This document shows, in pieces, positions 7,216 to 16,326 of a stretch of DNA of 49,478 nt. The stretch comes from Actinomycetota bacterium (GTDB taxonomy: Bacteria; Actinomycetota; Thermoleophilia; Solirubrobacterales; Solirubrobacteraceae). Numbering within the stretch: the stretch's first letter is position 1; each line of letters opens with the position of its first letter. Location of the stretch: contig VAXW01000008.1 in NCBI GenBank assembly GCA_005884115.1, positions 1-49,478 of the forward strand. The letters run 5' to 3'. The position numbers were made by a program, and so were the translations under genes. The notes under the pieces were generated by a model. It did not search any database, was not told the origin of the DNA, and saw only the letters and a program-made list of their open reading frames with translations.

Positions 7216-8274
7216 ATGTCCTCCCTTGCCACGCCGTGGCTGGTGGTCGTGTTCGTGGCCGGCGCCGGCGCGACGTGGCTGGCGGGCGTCAACCTCTCGA
7301 AGGCGACCGACGCGCTCGACTTCCGGCTCGGTCTGGGCGAGGAGCTCGGCGGCATCCTGCTGCTCGCGATCGCCGGCAGCCTGCCCGAGCTCGCGATCAC
7401 CGTCTCGGCCGCCGCGCAGGGCAACCTCGGCCTCGCGGCCGGCAACCTGATCGGGGGAATCGCCGTGCAGACGATGGTGCTCGTCGTGTGCGACATCGCC
7501 GCCGGGCGCGAGCGCCCACTCACCTACCTGATCGGAGCGCTTACGCCGGTGCTCGAGGGCATGCTTGTCGTGCTCGTCGTCTCCGGGGTGCTGATGGGCG
7601 CGCTGCTCGAACGCTCGACCGCGATCGGCGGCGTCGTCAGCCCGGCATCGATCGCGATCGTGGTCGTGTGGCTCGTGGGCGTATACGTGATCAACCGCGT
7701 GCGCAAAGCGCCTCGCTGGAGCGTCTCGATGCCCGGCAGCCGGCCCGGACGGCGCAGCAGGCGCGAGAAGCGAGTGGAGGGAAAGCACCCGTTCCCCGGG
7801 CGCTCGACGCTCGTGATCGCCGGCCTGTTCGCCGCCGCCTGCGCAGTCACCCTCGTTGCGGGTGTCGGTCTCGAGCTCAGCGGCAACACGCTCGCGAGCA
7901 GGGCGGGCGTCAACGGCGTCATCTTCGGCGCGACGGTGCTGGCGACCGTCACCGCGCTGCCCGAGATCAGCTCCGGCATCGCCGCGGTCAAGCTCGGAGA
8001 CAACGCGCTCGCGATCGGCGACATCTTCGGCGGCAACGCCTTCCAGCTGTGCCTGTTCCTGCTCGCCGATCTCATCGCCGGCAAACCCGTGCTTCCCACC
8101 ACCGGGCGGCTGAACAGCTGGCTGGCCTCGCTCGGCGTCGCGCTCACGGCCGTCTACGTGATCGGGGTCGTCGGGCGCCCGTTCAAGTGCATCGCGAGGC
8201 TCGGGCCAGACTCGATCCTCGCGATCGCCGTGTTCGCGATCGGGGTCGTGGGATTGACCGTGCTGCCTCCGTGA
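7216..8274 (+). CDS. Sodium/calcium exchanger family membrane antiporter
   Basis: The 352-aa polytopic protein carries the two inverted alpha-repeats of the CaCA superfamily. The first (about 43-90) contains GSLPELAITVSAA and GNLIGGIAVQ. The second (about 232-285) contains TALPEISSGIAAVKLGDNALAIGD and FGGNAFQ. The acidic residues in the two PE motifs are the expected ion ligands. A basic cytoplasmic loop (about 160-195, with RKAPRWS and RRSRREKR) separates the halves. The family exchanges Na+, H+ or K+ for Ca2+; the ions used here are not known. The 130-nt leader before it has no recognised riboswitch. It is not obviously in an operon with its neighbours. Confidence 0.9.
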   Translation: MSSLATPWLVVVFVAGAGATWLAGVNLSKATDALDFRLGLGEELGGILLLAIAGSLPELAITVSAAAQGNLGLAAGNLIGGIAVQTMVLVVCDIAAGRERPLTYLIGALTPVLEGMLVVLVVSGVLMGALLERSTAIGGVVSPASIAIVVVWLVGVYVINRVRKAPRWSVSMPGSRPGRRSRREKRVEGKHPFPGRSTLVIAGLFAAACAVTLVAGVGLELSGNTLASRAGVNGVIFGATVLATVTALPEISSGIAAVKLGDNALAIGDIFGGNAFQLCLFLLADLIAGKPVLPTTGRLNSWLASLGVALTAVYVIGVVGRPFKCIARLGPDSILAIAVFAIGVVGLTVLPP

Positions 8275-8381
8275 GGCATCCCGCTCAGGCCGGCCCGCAC
8301 GCGCTCCGCCTCGAGCTGCTGGCCGACGTCGAGCGCGAGCGCGAGGCACGCCGATGGTGCGCCGCGGCATGATCTTGTGCG

Positions 8382-9044
8382 ATGGCGCGGTTCCGCGGCT
8401 TTCCAGTCGAGGCGATCGAGTTCCTGCGCGAGCTCGAGGACAACAACGACCGCGAGTGGTTCAAGGCCAACCGCGCGCGCTACGAGGAGCACCTGCGTGC
8501 GCCGGCCGCCGCTCTCGGCGAGGACCTCTCCGCCCTCGGCCGCCCGCGCCTGTTCCGGCCCTGGAACGACACGCGCTTTCGCCCCGGGCCGCCGATCAAG
8601 GAGCAGGTGGGCCTCGCCATCGGCTACGAGGGCGCCGGAGGCTTCTACGTCGAGCTCTCACTCGACGGCCTGCTCATCGCCGCCGGGCTGCACAACCCGA
8701 TGCCCGACCAGGTCGAGCGCCTGCGCGCGGCCGTAGATTCGGGCCGCAGCGCGGCTGCGCTGACGCGCGCCATCTCGCGCGCGCGTGCCGCAGGCCTGGA
8801 GCTGAACGAGCCGGACCTCGTGCGCACGCCGCGCGGCTACTCGCCCGACCATCCCCGCGCGGAGCTGCTCAGGCGCCGGCGGCTGACCGTCGCCCGCCGC
8901 CACGAGCTCGGCTCCTGGCTGCACCGCCCGCAGGCCGGGAAGCGCATCCGCGCCGAGCTCGACGCCGCCGCGCCGCTCGTGCGCTGGTTGCGCGAGCGGG
9001 TGGGTCCGCCGCAGCGGGCCGCCGCCGCCTCGCGCGCCAGATGA
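8382..9044 (+). CDS. DUF2461 family protein
   Basis: The 220-aa protein matches the DUF2461 (TIGR02453) pattern from its first residues: MARFRGFPVEAIEFLRELEDNNDREWFKANRARYEE. It has the conserved RLFRPWNDTRF and KEQVGLAI segments and the LDGLLIAAGLHNP strand. Family function is unknown. It is soluble, with no signal or membrane segment. The start is set by the ATG at 8382, directly before the conserved motif. It converges with the acyl-CoA dehydrogenase gene with 24 nt between stops and no clear terminator. Confidence 0.85.
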   Translation: MARFRGFPVEAIEFLRELEDNNDREWFKANRARYEEHLRAPAAALGEDLSALGRPRLFRPWNDTRFRPGPPIKEQVGLAIGYEGAGGFYVELSLDGLLIAAGLHNPMPDQVERLRAAVDSGRSAAALTRAISRARAAGLELNEPDLVRTPRGYSPDHPRAELLRRRRLTVARRHELGSWLHRPQAGKRIRAELDAAAPLVRWLRERVGPPQRAAAASRAR

Positions 9045-9068
9045 CGACTCGCGGCAGAAACCTCCCGC

Positions 9069-10304
9069 TCAGCGCTTGAACAGCTCGTAGCCGACCTTCC
9101 TTATCTGCACCTCCTCCGAGCCCTCCGTGATCCGGTAGCGGCGGTGGTGTCTGTAGATGTGCTCGAAGGGCATGTGGCGCGTATAGCCCATGCCGCCGCA
9201 AGTCTGCATCGCGCGGTCGGCCGCCTCGCACGCGAGGCGGTTGGCGCGGTAGTTGGCCATCGCCACCAGGTGCGTGACCTCCATGTGGTGCTGTCGGTCG
9301 AGCGCCGCGGCCGTCTTGCGCACGAGCCCGCGCACCAGCTCGCAGTCCGTCCACAGCTCCGCGAGCGGGAACTGGATGCCCTGGTTCTGCCACAGCGGCT
9401 TGCCCCACACCTCGCGCTCGCGCGCCCACTTGACCGCCTCGTCGATGCAGAACGCGGCCGCGCCGAGGCTCGAGGCGGCCTGCCGGATGCGGTTCTCGTG
9501 CACGAAGCGCTGCGCCAGCGCAAGACCCCTGTCGAGCTCGCCGAGGATTGCCTCATCGCCCACGCGCACGTCCTTCAGCGTGACCTCCGCGTGGTCGGTG
9601 GGCATGTTGAACGTCCACCAGTAGAAGTCCACGCTCAGGCCATGCGCCTCCCGCGGGACGATGAACGCCGTGATGCCCAGAGGCTCGCCAGGCGAGCCCG
9701 ACGTGCGCGCGAAGACGAGGTCGTGGCTCGCGCGGTGCATCCCCGAGTTGAAGCGCTTGACTCCGTCGATCACCCACTCATCGCCATCGCGTCGCGCCGT
9801 CGTCTCAAGCCGCGTGGCGTCCGAGCCGTGGCCTGGCTCCGTGAGCCCGAACGCCAGGCCCACCTCGCGGCGTAGAGCGCCCTGCACGAAAACCTCCCGC
9901 TGCGCCGGCGTGCCGAACTCGTGCGCGAGGATCACCGTCGGGAAGTTGCCGATCATCGAGATCTCCGACTGCGGGTCGTTGTGCAGGCCGATGCCAAGGC
10001 GGTTGAGGTGCTCGCGCACGACCGCCATCGCGAAGTTCGAGCCCTCGCGCCCGCCCAGCTCCCTCGGCAGGGCGAAGCGCCACAGGCCCGCCCGGTCGGC
10101 GCGCTCCATCATCTCCTCCAGCAGCGCCTCCCACTCAGCGCTAGGGATTCCGCCCGCCTCGAAGTCCGTTCGCGCATACTCGCGGCGGTGGTCGAAGAAG
10201 CGCGCGTTGTCGCCTTCCTCTTCCAGCGGCCCGATCTCGGTGCGGATGAACTCGTCGATCTCCTCGAGCAACGCCGTGATCTCTGCCGGCAGCTCTTCGC
10301 TCAT
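9069..10304 (-). CDS. Acyl-CoA dehydrogenase
   Basis: The 411-aa flavoprotein shows the acyl-CoA dehydrogenase signatures LTEPGHGSDATRLETTA (about 154-170), WVIDGVKRFNSG, and a C-terminal helical domain with CGGMGYTRHMPFEHIYR and YRITEGSEEVQ. Glu394 in TEG occupies the position of the catalytic base. The enzyme should introduce a 2,3-double bond into an acyl-CoA and pass electrons to ETF. The start ATG overlaps the stop of the upstream kinase-like gene by 4 nt (ATGA), so the two are co-translated. Pairing with an aminoglycoside-phosphotransferase-like gene mirrors the ACAD10/11 arrangement, where the kinase acts on hydroxyacyl-CoA; the same role here is inference. Confidence 0.93.
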   Translation of the reverse strand: MSEELPAEITALLEEIDEFIRTEIGPLEEEGDNARFFDHRREYARTDFEAGGIPSAEWEALLEEMMERADRAGLWRFALPRELGGREGSNFAMAVVREHLNRLGIGLHNDPQSEISMIGNFPTVILAHEFGTPAQREVFVQGALRREVGLAFGLTEPGHGSDATRLETTARRDGDEWVIDGVKRFNSGMHRASHDLVFARTSGSPGEPLGITAFIVPREAHGLSVDFYWWTFNMPTDHAEVTLKDVRVGDEAILGELDRGLALAQRFVHENRIRQAASSLGAAAFCIDEAVKWAREREVWGKPLWQNQGIQFPLAELWTDCELVRGLVRKTAAALDRQHHMEVTHLVAMANYRANRLACEAADRAMQTCGGMGYTRHMPFEHIYRHHRRYRITEGSEEVQIRKVGYELFKR

Positions 10305-11797
10305 GTCTTCTCCTTCCTCGTCCGCTGCTCCGTCCCCGTCCGCTGCTCCGTCGGCGCCGCGGAGCTCGCCTCCAGGTACCTCGGGTTTGCCACCTCGAGC
10401 TTCGCCCGCACCACAGCGCGCAGCGCAGCCAGCACCTCGGCCTCGCTGCCGTCCAGGCGCCCGTCGCGGATCGCCGCGGCAAAATCGTCCTCATCGGCCA
10501 CGCCCACGCTCTCGAGCACCGCGGCGTGCACCGCGGCGTGATCCGGACCGTGCTCGAGCTCTCGCGCGACCATCCCCAGCGCGCGCATCGTGACGCGAAC
10601 CTGGAACGCCGCCCGCCCCTCGAGCGCTGGCAGCACGTCGTCGCCCAGCGCGCCGCGCGCCGCGTGCAGGAGCTCGAGCGCCGTCGGACGGTCGTGCAGA
10701 GGAGTGGGTGCGGGAGCGGGTGCTGCGGCGGGCGGGCCGGGTTCACCTGGCGGCTGCGGCGCTTGCGGGCGAGCGGGCGCACGGGCCGTTGGGGTGCCCG
10801 GCGCGCGTGGGCGAGCGGGCGCCGGGGCGGTCTCGTGCGAGCCGCCCGCGCTCTGCGGATCGAGCTGCTCGAGCAGGTCCCACTCGACCTCGCACGCCCG
10901 CCGGCCGATGACCGCGTGCTCGATCGAGCGCCGCGCGCCAGAGAGGTGGCTGAAGGCCTGCATCACGCAGATCACCCCCCAACGGAGCGTGCCGAGCAGC
11001 TCCCACCAGGCGAGCGCCTCGCCGTCGACCTCGACGCCCGCGTGGCGCTCGTAGGCGGCGATCAGCTGCTCGCGCGTCGCCAGCCCCGCTGCGGGCCGGT
11101 CGGGACGTGTGAAGCGCCACGCAGGCACGCACAGCCAGCCGAGATCCTCGATCGGCTCGCCGAGGTGCGTGAGCTCCCAGTCGAGCACCCCCGTCACGCC
11201 GCTCGGACCGACCATCAGGTTGCCCATCCTGAAATCGCCGTGCACGAGCACCTGCGGGCCCCTGCGCGGGCGCTCGCGCTCGAGTGCGCGAAACGCGAGC
11301 TCGAAGACGGCGTGCGGCTCGCCGAGGCCGTCGTGCCAGCTGCGCACCTGCGCCAGCGGGTCATCGACGACAGGCGCAAGCGCCGGGTCGGCGGGCATGC
11401 GGTGGATCGCAGCGAGCGCCGCCGCGACGCTGTCGATCAGCTGCGCCGGCTGCGGCACGCCTTCCGCGGCCAGGATCCGCGCCGGATCGCTCGTGCCGCT
11501 GAGCGCCTCGAGCACCGTCCAGCTCGCGCCGAGCACCCGATCGCCGCTGCCGCGCGCCACCACGCGCGCGACCGGGACGCCCGCATCTGCTGCCGCTTCG
11601 AGCAGCGGCGCCTGCGACGGGCGCTGCTCGCGACCCGCCGCGGCCGGATCGAGCTGGGCGATCAGATCGCCGTGCGACGCCGTGCTCAGCGCGAACGTCT
11701 CGCGCGAGGCACCGCTGCTCAGGCGCCGCAGCGTCCCGCTCAGCGGCTCGCCAAGCACCTCCTCGAGGCGCTTGGCGATCGCTTGCAACTGTTCCAT
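10301..11797 (-). CDS. Aminoglycoside-phosphotransferase-fold kinase fused to a DUF6285 domain
   Basis: The 498-aa protein has an N-terminal kinase domain (about 1-320) with the Brenner motif H186-x-D188-xxxx-N193 (VHGDFRMGNLM) and the metal-binding D206 in LDWELTHLG. A Pro/Ala/Arg-rich linker (about 322-378) follows, then a helical domain (about 380-480) that starts RPTALELLHAARGAL and fits DUF6285. In other genomes these two domains are often separate neighbouring genes, so the join may be a fusion. The kinase half resembles ACAD10/11 partners in 4-hydroxy fatty acid catabolism. The C-terminal tail contains a 16-bp direct repeat (10319-10334 and 10337-10352) that encodes two TEQRT units. 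It is the first gene of the operon with the acyl-CoA dehydrogenase. Confidence 0.87.
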   Translation of the reverse strand: MEQLQAIAKRLEEVLGEPLSGTLRRLSSGASRETFALSTASHGDLIAQLDPAAAGREQRPSQAPLLEAAADAGVPVARVVARGSGDRVLGASWTVLEALSGTSDPARILAAEGVPQPAQLIDSVAAALAAIHRMPADPALAPVVDDPLAQVRSWHDGLGEPHAVFELAFRALERERPRRGPQVLVHGDFRMGNLMVGPSGVTGVLDWELTHLGEPIEDLGWLCVPAWRFTRPDRPAAGLATREQLIAAYERHAGVEVDGEALAWWELLGTLRWGVICVMQAFSHLSGARRSIEHAVIGRRACEVEWDLLEQLDPQSAGGSHETAPAPARPRAPGTPTARAPARPQAPQPPGEPGPPAAAPAPAPTPLHDRPTALELLHAARGALGDDVLPALEGRAAFQVRVTMRALGMVARELEHGPDHAAVHAAVLESVGVADEDDFAAAIRDGRLDGSEAEVLAALRAVVRAKLEVANPRYLEASSAAPTEQRTGTEQRTRKEKT

Positions 11798-11821
11798 CGA
11801 CGCGGCCGCATCTTATGGCGC

Positions 11822-14110
11822 TCAGCGCTTCAGCGTGACGGCACGCTTTGCGCTGATCGTGCTCTGGCCGCTCGCCGCCAACGTGCCCTTGACGGTGATC
11901 TTCAGCCGGTGCGCGTGCGCCAGCAGCCGGCGGCCCTTTGACGTCAGCCGTACCTTGATGCTCGCCGGGCCAGCCGCCGCCGGCGACACCCGGCCGGCCG
12001 CCACCAGGATCGGCTTCGCTGCCGCGAGATGGGCGCCCCTCGGTACGACGAACCACGAGATCGTGAGCCGGCCGGCGGTGAGCGCCCTAAACGAGGCCGA
12101 GTAGCTCCCGCGCTTGAGCAACGCGCCGATGCGCGCGCCCCTTCCCGCCGGCGCGAGCAGGTGCGCGAGCAGCGCCTTCAGCTGCGCGACGCTGGGCAGC
12201 GCCGCACCCGACGCGAGCACGCCCTGGATGGGCGGGGGGCTGACGGGTGTCGTGCCGGAAGGCGTGCCGCGCGCTGAGCCCTCCGTGCTCGTCGCCGGCG
12301 CGACAACTGCGGTCGCCGTCGAGTATGCGAACGCCCCGCTGCCTCCCAGGTTGGACGCGGACTCGCGCACCCGGATCGTATGGTTGCCGTCCGCAGGCTG
12401 AAGGGCGTAGCTGGCTCCGGTGGCGATCGTGAAGCAGTTGCTGCCCGTGCTGTCGCAGCGCCCCCACTGGTCGAGGTAGGAGGTGGGATGGTTGGTCCAC
12501 GCCGCGTGGACGACGCTCAACGTGCTCCCTTCCACCGCGCTGCCCGATATGCGAGGACTGGTGAGCGCCCTCGGGACGCTCAGCTTCAGTTCCGCGTTGA
12601 TTCCTTCGAGCACACCCCCTGCCGCGAGCGTAAGTTCCTGAGCGCCGGCGAACGTCGAGGCTTCTTTGTAGAACTGCAGTGCGTATTCGCCCCGCGAGAG
12701 GAAGGCGACCTTGTACTTCCCGGCGGCGAGCGAGACGATCGCGTAGAACCCGTCCGGTAGGGAGCCGCTCGAGCAGCCGAAGAGCTGTTCAGGGCCACTC
12801 GGAAGCGCGCACGCCACGATCCCTTCAAGCGACGCGCCGCTCCCCCAAGCTCTGACGCGTCCGCCGATCTGACCCCCTGGCAGCATCGCCGCGTCGACGC
12901 CGGATTTCGTCCCCCCGGCGAGCACCCCCACGAGTTCCGCTTCGCGGGGGAGCGCCTTGCCGTTGTAGTACTGGGGCGCGTAGTTGAGCGGGCCCGAGGA
13001 CGTCGCCGCGAACTGGACGCCGTAGTGACCGCTCTGGAGCCCTACGACCGCATATTGACCCGATGAGCCGCTCAGCGCGCAGCGTTCGTATTCGCTTTCT
13101 TCGCCATAAGCGCACACCACGATCCCTTCGAGCGACCCTTTGCTGGCCGCCGAGGTAACCGTGCCCGTGATCTGCCCGCCGGTCTTCAGGGTCGCGTTGA
13201 TGCCGGCCGTCGTGCCAGGCGCACTGACAGGCACGAGCTGCGCTTCGCCAAAGCTGCCCGCGCCTTTGTAGAACTGCGTGATGTAGTTGAGACCGCTTTC
13301 AAACGGCGACCAGAATTCGACCGCATACTGGCCGCTACCGAGATCGGCCACCTGGTATTCACCGCCCGCGTTCGTGATCGCGCAGCTCGCATAGAACCCT
13401 TCGACGTCGAACGCGCAGACTTCTATCCCGGCGATCGGCTTGGCTTCGCCGTTCTTCACGGTGCCCGTCAGTGCGCCTCCCGCGAGCATCGCTGCGTCGA
13501 TCCCCGACGCGGCAGTCGCTTCGGGGAGCACCACCGCCTGGAGTTCACCGCCGGTGGCTTCGCCGTAGGACTGCGGCACGTAGTTGAGCGAGCTTCCCAA
13601 TGGGACGAAGAATTCGACGACGTATTCTTCGGCCGGCAGTTCCGTGAGCGCGTACTGCCCGCCAGCGTTCGTCTGCGCGCACACTTCCCCGGAGCCGAAC
13701 AGCTGATACGCGCAGACCGCGATTCCTTTGATCGGGGCGCTCGTGGCCGCAGCCGTGACCGTCCCCGTTATCTGAGCGCTGCCGCCGAGGCCCGCAGCGA
13801 GCGCGTTTGCAGGGATGGCCGACCGGAGCAGGTCGTTCGGCGTGCTCCCCGCCCCCCGCAGGCGCGCGCCAAGGGGCGCCCGAGCTGCCGCGCCGCCCGA
13901 ACGCGCGAACGTCGGAGACGGTCTGCGCGTACGGCGGACATGCGAGAGCGCAAGCTGCGCGCGATGCAACCGCGCAGCCGACGACTCAGCCGTGCCCGCC
14001 AACAGCCCCAGCCCGACCACGCCGAGCACCGCGATCGTTCTCGCAGTTCGCCCCCGCCGCGCCGCGCACTCGAGTCTCAAGCGCCGACCGTTGATCCCCC
14101 GACTCTTCAT
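11822..14110 (-). CDS. Large exported protein with four carboxypeptidase-regulatory-like repeats
   Basis: From the ATG at 14110 the protein has 762 aa. It has a basic n-region, a hydrophobic signal (TIAVLGVVGLGLLAGTAESSA), then four ~100-aa units that each open with GGxITGTVT-like strands. Each unit carries a VCAY/C pair of cysteines, a GQYAV or GFYAI strand and a NYxPQxY or LQFYKEAS phrase. This fits the beta-sandwich carboxypeptidase-regulatory fold. An Ig-like segment with SPRISGSAVEGSTL and WGRCDSTGSNC follows, then a basic C-terminal beta domain ending KRAVTLKR. No enzyme motif is seen. It is likely a secreted or surface structural protein. The open frame extends to 14230, but those residues precede the signal peptide and are rejected. 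A GAGGAGGG stretch is far upstream, so the start is not certain. Confidence 0.83.
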   Translation of the reverse strand: MKSRGINGRRLRLECAARRGRTARTIAVLGVVGLGLLAGTAESSAARLHRAQLALSHVRRTRRPSPTFARSGGAAARAPLGARLRGAGSTPNDLLRSAIPANALAAGLGGSAQITGTVTAAATSAPIKGIAVCAYQLFGSGEVCAQTNAGGQYALTELPAEEYVVEFFVPLGSSLNYVPQSYGEATGGELQAVVLPEATAASGIDAAMLAGGALTGTVKNGEAKPIAGIEVCAFDVEGFYASCAITNAGGEYQVADLGSGQYAVEFWSPFESGLNYITQFYKGAGSFGEAQLVPVSAPGTTAGINATLKTGGQITGTVTSAASKGSLEGIVVCAYGEESEYERCALSGSSGQYAVVGLQSGHYGVQFAATSSGPLNYAPQYYNGKALPREAELVGVLAGGTKSGVDAAMLPGGQIGGRVRAWGSGASLEGIVACALPSGPEQLFGCSSGSLPDGFYAIVSLAAGKYKVAFLSRGEYALQFYKEASTFAGAQELTLAAGGVLEGINAELKLSVPRALTSPRISGSAVEGSTLSVVHAAWTNHPTSYLDQWGRCDSTGSNCFTIATGASYALQPADGNHTIRVRESASNLGGSGAFAYSTATAVVAPATSTEGSARGTPSGTTPVSPPPIQGVLASGAALPSVAQLKALLAHLLAPAGRGARIGALLKRGSYSASFRALTAGRLTISWFVVPRGAHLAAAKPILVAAGRVSPAAAGPASIKVRLTSKGRRLLAHAHRLKITVKGTLAASGQSTISAKRAVTLKR

Positions 14111-14240
14111 CCCCCGACTCTTATCCCTCGATCTCAGTCCCTCCTCGCACCTGCGACAACGCGGTGCGTAAGGCCGCAAATTACACGAATCGAGGTGTCC
14201 GCGTCCGCCGGCGCTGCAGCTCTGACACACTCTCGCTCTC

Positions 14241-14663
14241 GTGACTGAGCCCTCTACGAGCGGCGGCTGCCTGTGCGGCGGCGTGCGCTTCGAGCTGACC
14301 GAGCCCGCGCGCGAGGGCGGCTACTGCCACTGCACGCGCTGTCAGAAGCGCACCGGCTCGGCCTCCTCGGCGCAGGTGCGCATCGACGGGTCGACATTCC
14401 GTCTCTTGTCGGGCGATGATCTCGTCAAGGCCTGGCGCCATCCCGACGGGGGTTTCGAGAAGTGCTTCTGCCGCGAGTGCGGCGCGCACCTGTTCAGCCG
14501 CGACCCCGACAATCCCTCCGAGATGAGCGTGCGCATGGCCGCCTTCGACGGCGACCCCGGCGTGCGACTCAGCTGGCGCGCGTTCACCGCCTATGCCGCT
14601 CCCTGGGAGCCCATCCCCGACGACGGCCTCGAGCGCTTCGCCGAGGGCAAGCCCCGCGGCTAG
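14241..14663 (+). CDS. GFA-family (CENP-V/GFA fold) zinc protein
   Basis: The 140-aa protein has the zinc-ligand cysteines of the glutathione-dependent formaldehyde-activating family: GGCLCGGVRFEL (C10, C12), CHCTRCQKRTG (C29, C31, C34) and CFCRECGAHLF (C75, C77, C80). Length is typical. Despite the family name most members have no proven activity, so formaldehyde detoxification is not implied. The start is a GTG at 14241 in GTGACTGAG. It diverges from the four-repeat exported protein, leaving about 130 nt for promoters. Confidence 0.9.
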   Translation: MTEPSTSGGCLCGGVRFELTEPAREGGYCHCTRCQKRTGSASSAQVRIDGSTFRLLSGDDLVKAWRHPDGGFEKCFCRECGAHLFSRDPDNPSEMSVRMAAFDGDPGVRLSWRAFTAYAAPWEPIPDDGLERFAEGKPRG

Positions 14664-14824
14664 CGGTCGAGCCGTCGTTGCCGCGCCGCTTGATCGCAGC
14701 GCTGCGACACGGCTCGCTCGCCGGGTTCCGCGCGTCCCGCTCCGGCTCGGTGGCGGGGTGCGTTGCCGGGTTCGAGCGCTTGAGCGCGGCCGCTATGACC
14801 TCAACGGTCCTCCCGCGGTGTCGT

Positions 14825-15223
14825 CTAGCTGCGAAGGTCGAGGTCGTTGAGGGCGTCTTCGCGGTCCCAGTAGAGGGCAAGCCTGATCACCTTGGCGTCG
14901 CGAATCTCGAAGACGTTGGCTCCTTGCCGCGTCATGTTCTCGATTCCCACTCCGCTGGCTTTGCCGCGCCCACCGTGCTTCATGAGAACGAGGACACGCT
15001 CGCCGTCGAGCTCTCGGAACTCCTCGGCCTCGGTTCGATAATCCTGCCAGGCGCTCATCCACTGACGCCAGCGTGCGCCCATCTCAACGACTCCCCTGGA
15101 GCTCGTGGCGTCGAAGCCGTTGGTCTCGAACACGATCTCCGGATGCGCCCAATCCGCCGAGCGGAAGTCGCCTCGTTCCCAGGCGGCATGGATCGAGCGC
15201 ACTAAGTCGAGGTTCGCCGACAT
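14825..15223 (-). CDS. SnoaL-like/NTF2-fold protein
   Basis: The 132-aa protein begins MSANLDLVRSIHAAWERGDF and ends with an FEIRDAKVIRLALYWDREDAL strand, the usual layout of SnoaL-like polyketide-cyclase/NTF2-fold proteins. These are small cone-shaped barrels used as isomerases, cyclases or ligand-binding proteins. No catalytic residues can be assigned with confidence. A second member of this fold lies at 42635-43036. The upstream gap (15224-15312) is short and has no recognised site. Confidence 0.85.
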   Translation of the reverse strand: MSANLDLVRSIHAAWERGDFRSADWAHPEIVFETNGFDATSSRGVVEMGARWRQWMSAWQDYRTEAEEFRELDGERVLVLMKHGGRGKASGVGIENMTRQGANVFEIRDAKVIRLALYWDREDALNDLDLRS

Positions 15224-15312
15224 CGGGTCAGTATCCCGTCACTGTCATCGTTCGTGCGGTGCATCCAGGGGTGAACCGGCCAGAGCATCCTCGGCTTTGG
15301 GCGCTCTGAGCG

Positions 15313-16257
15313 CTACGCCGACACCGGTCGCATCGGCTCGAGCGCTGCCACCGCGAAGTCGCTGCTGACGGCGGCGACCTCCTCGGGGAACGCCGGCAGG
15401 TTTACGTTGAGCGAGAAGCCCATTGGGTTATCGAGCGGCCGGAAGAAGTCGTCGAAGTGGCTCGCCACGACCGTGCGCGGCTCGAGGCGCGTGAGGATGC
15501 GCTGCCAGTAGTCGCGCGTGAAGCTGCGCCCGGCGATGCCCGCGAGGAACACATCGACGCCGCGATGGCGGACCGCGTCGTCGATCAGGTTCGCGCTGCC
15601 CTGGTGGTAGAAGCTCATCCCCGCGACCTCGATGTGAATGCCCCACACCTGTCCGCAGCGGTAAGCAGCGGGCGAGAGCGCGTCGAGGTGCTCGCACGTG
15701 AGCTCGCCGTCGAAGGGCACGGCGAGCCCGAGCAGCAGCTTCGAATGAAGGCTTGGCACGAACGTGACCGTGAACGGCCCGAGCTCATACGGCCGCTGCG
15801 GCGTCACCTCGACGGCCAGCTCGCCGAGGCCGTGCAGGCGCATGAGCCTGGCCAGCGAGCTCGAGCCGTACGCCGAGCAGTTGTGGCGGCGCGCGATCTC
15901 GGGCACGTCTATTGCGTGGTCGAAGTGGGTGTGTCCGACCAGCACGCCAGCCACGCGTCCAGGCGGCCTCAGGAAGCGATCGTGCAGCGCCGGGTCCGCG
16001 AGCGCAGGCGCCCGGCGGAAGACGCTCGAGAAGGGCACGCGCGAGAGGAACGGGTCGATGTAGAGCGTCTCGCCCTCGAAGCTCAGCCGGTAGCCCGCGA
16101 CCCCGAGCCATTCGAGCTCAAGCCCGCGCGCGAGCTGCGGCGCGTCGGCCGCGAGCTCGCTCATCGCCCGTGCGTCGCTGCGCTCGCGCTGCTCGCGGTG
16201 CGCCCTGAAGCGCGCGTAGCTCGCGAGGTGGTGGGGGATGCGGGGTAGCGGCGCCAT
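15313..16257 (-). CDS. MBL-fold metallohydrolase (UlaG-like)
   Basis: The 314-aa protein has the metallo-beta-lactamase motif HTHFDH (H109, H111, D113, H114), preceded by LEWLGVAGYRLSFEGETLYIDPF, which is the UlaG/YhfI-like opening. Further likely metal ligands lie in SLHSKLL and in VASHFDDFF. The fold hydrolyses lactones, esters or phosphodiesters; the substrate is unknown. There is no signal peptide. The first 40 residues are polar and Arg-rich, so the true start could be the internal Met at about codon 32 (MSELAADAPQ). Confidence 0.87.
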   Translation of the reverse strand: MAPLPRIPHHLASYARFRAHREQRERSDARAMSELAADAPQLARGLELEWLGVAGYRLSFEGETLYIDPFLSRVPFSSVFRRAPALADPALHDRFLRPPGRVAGVLVGHTHFDHAIDVPEIARRHNCSAYGSSSLARLMRLHGLGELAVEVTPQRPYELGPFTVTFVPSLHSKLLLGLAVPFDGELTCEHLDALSPAAYRCGQVWGIHIEVAGMSFYHQGSANLIDDAVRHRGVDVFLAGIAGRSFTRDYWQRILTRLEPRTVVASHFDDFFRPLDNPMGFSLNVNLPAFPEEVAAVSSDFAVAALEPMRPVSA

Positions 16258-16326
16258 CGCGCGGGGATTATCGCCCGCGAGCTCGCTCGGCGCCTGCGCG
16301 ACTCAAGCTGGGGACGCGCGGGGTCG

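Noticed and set aside
6028..8370. 780-aa minus-strand open frame
   Set aside because: It runs antisense across the glycosyltransferase and exchanger genes, with Arg/Asp/Gln-rich low-complexity translation. It is a shadow of GC-rich codon use.
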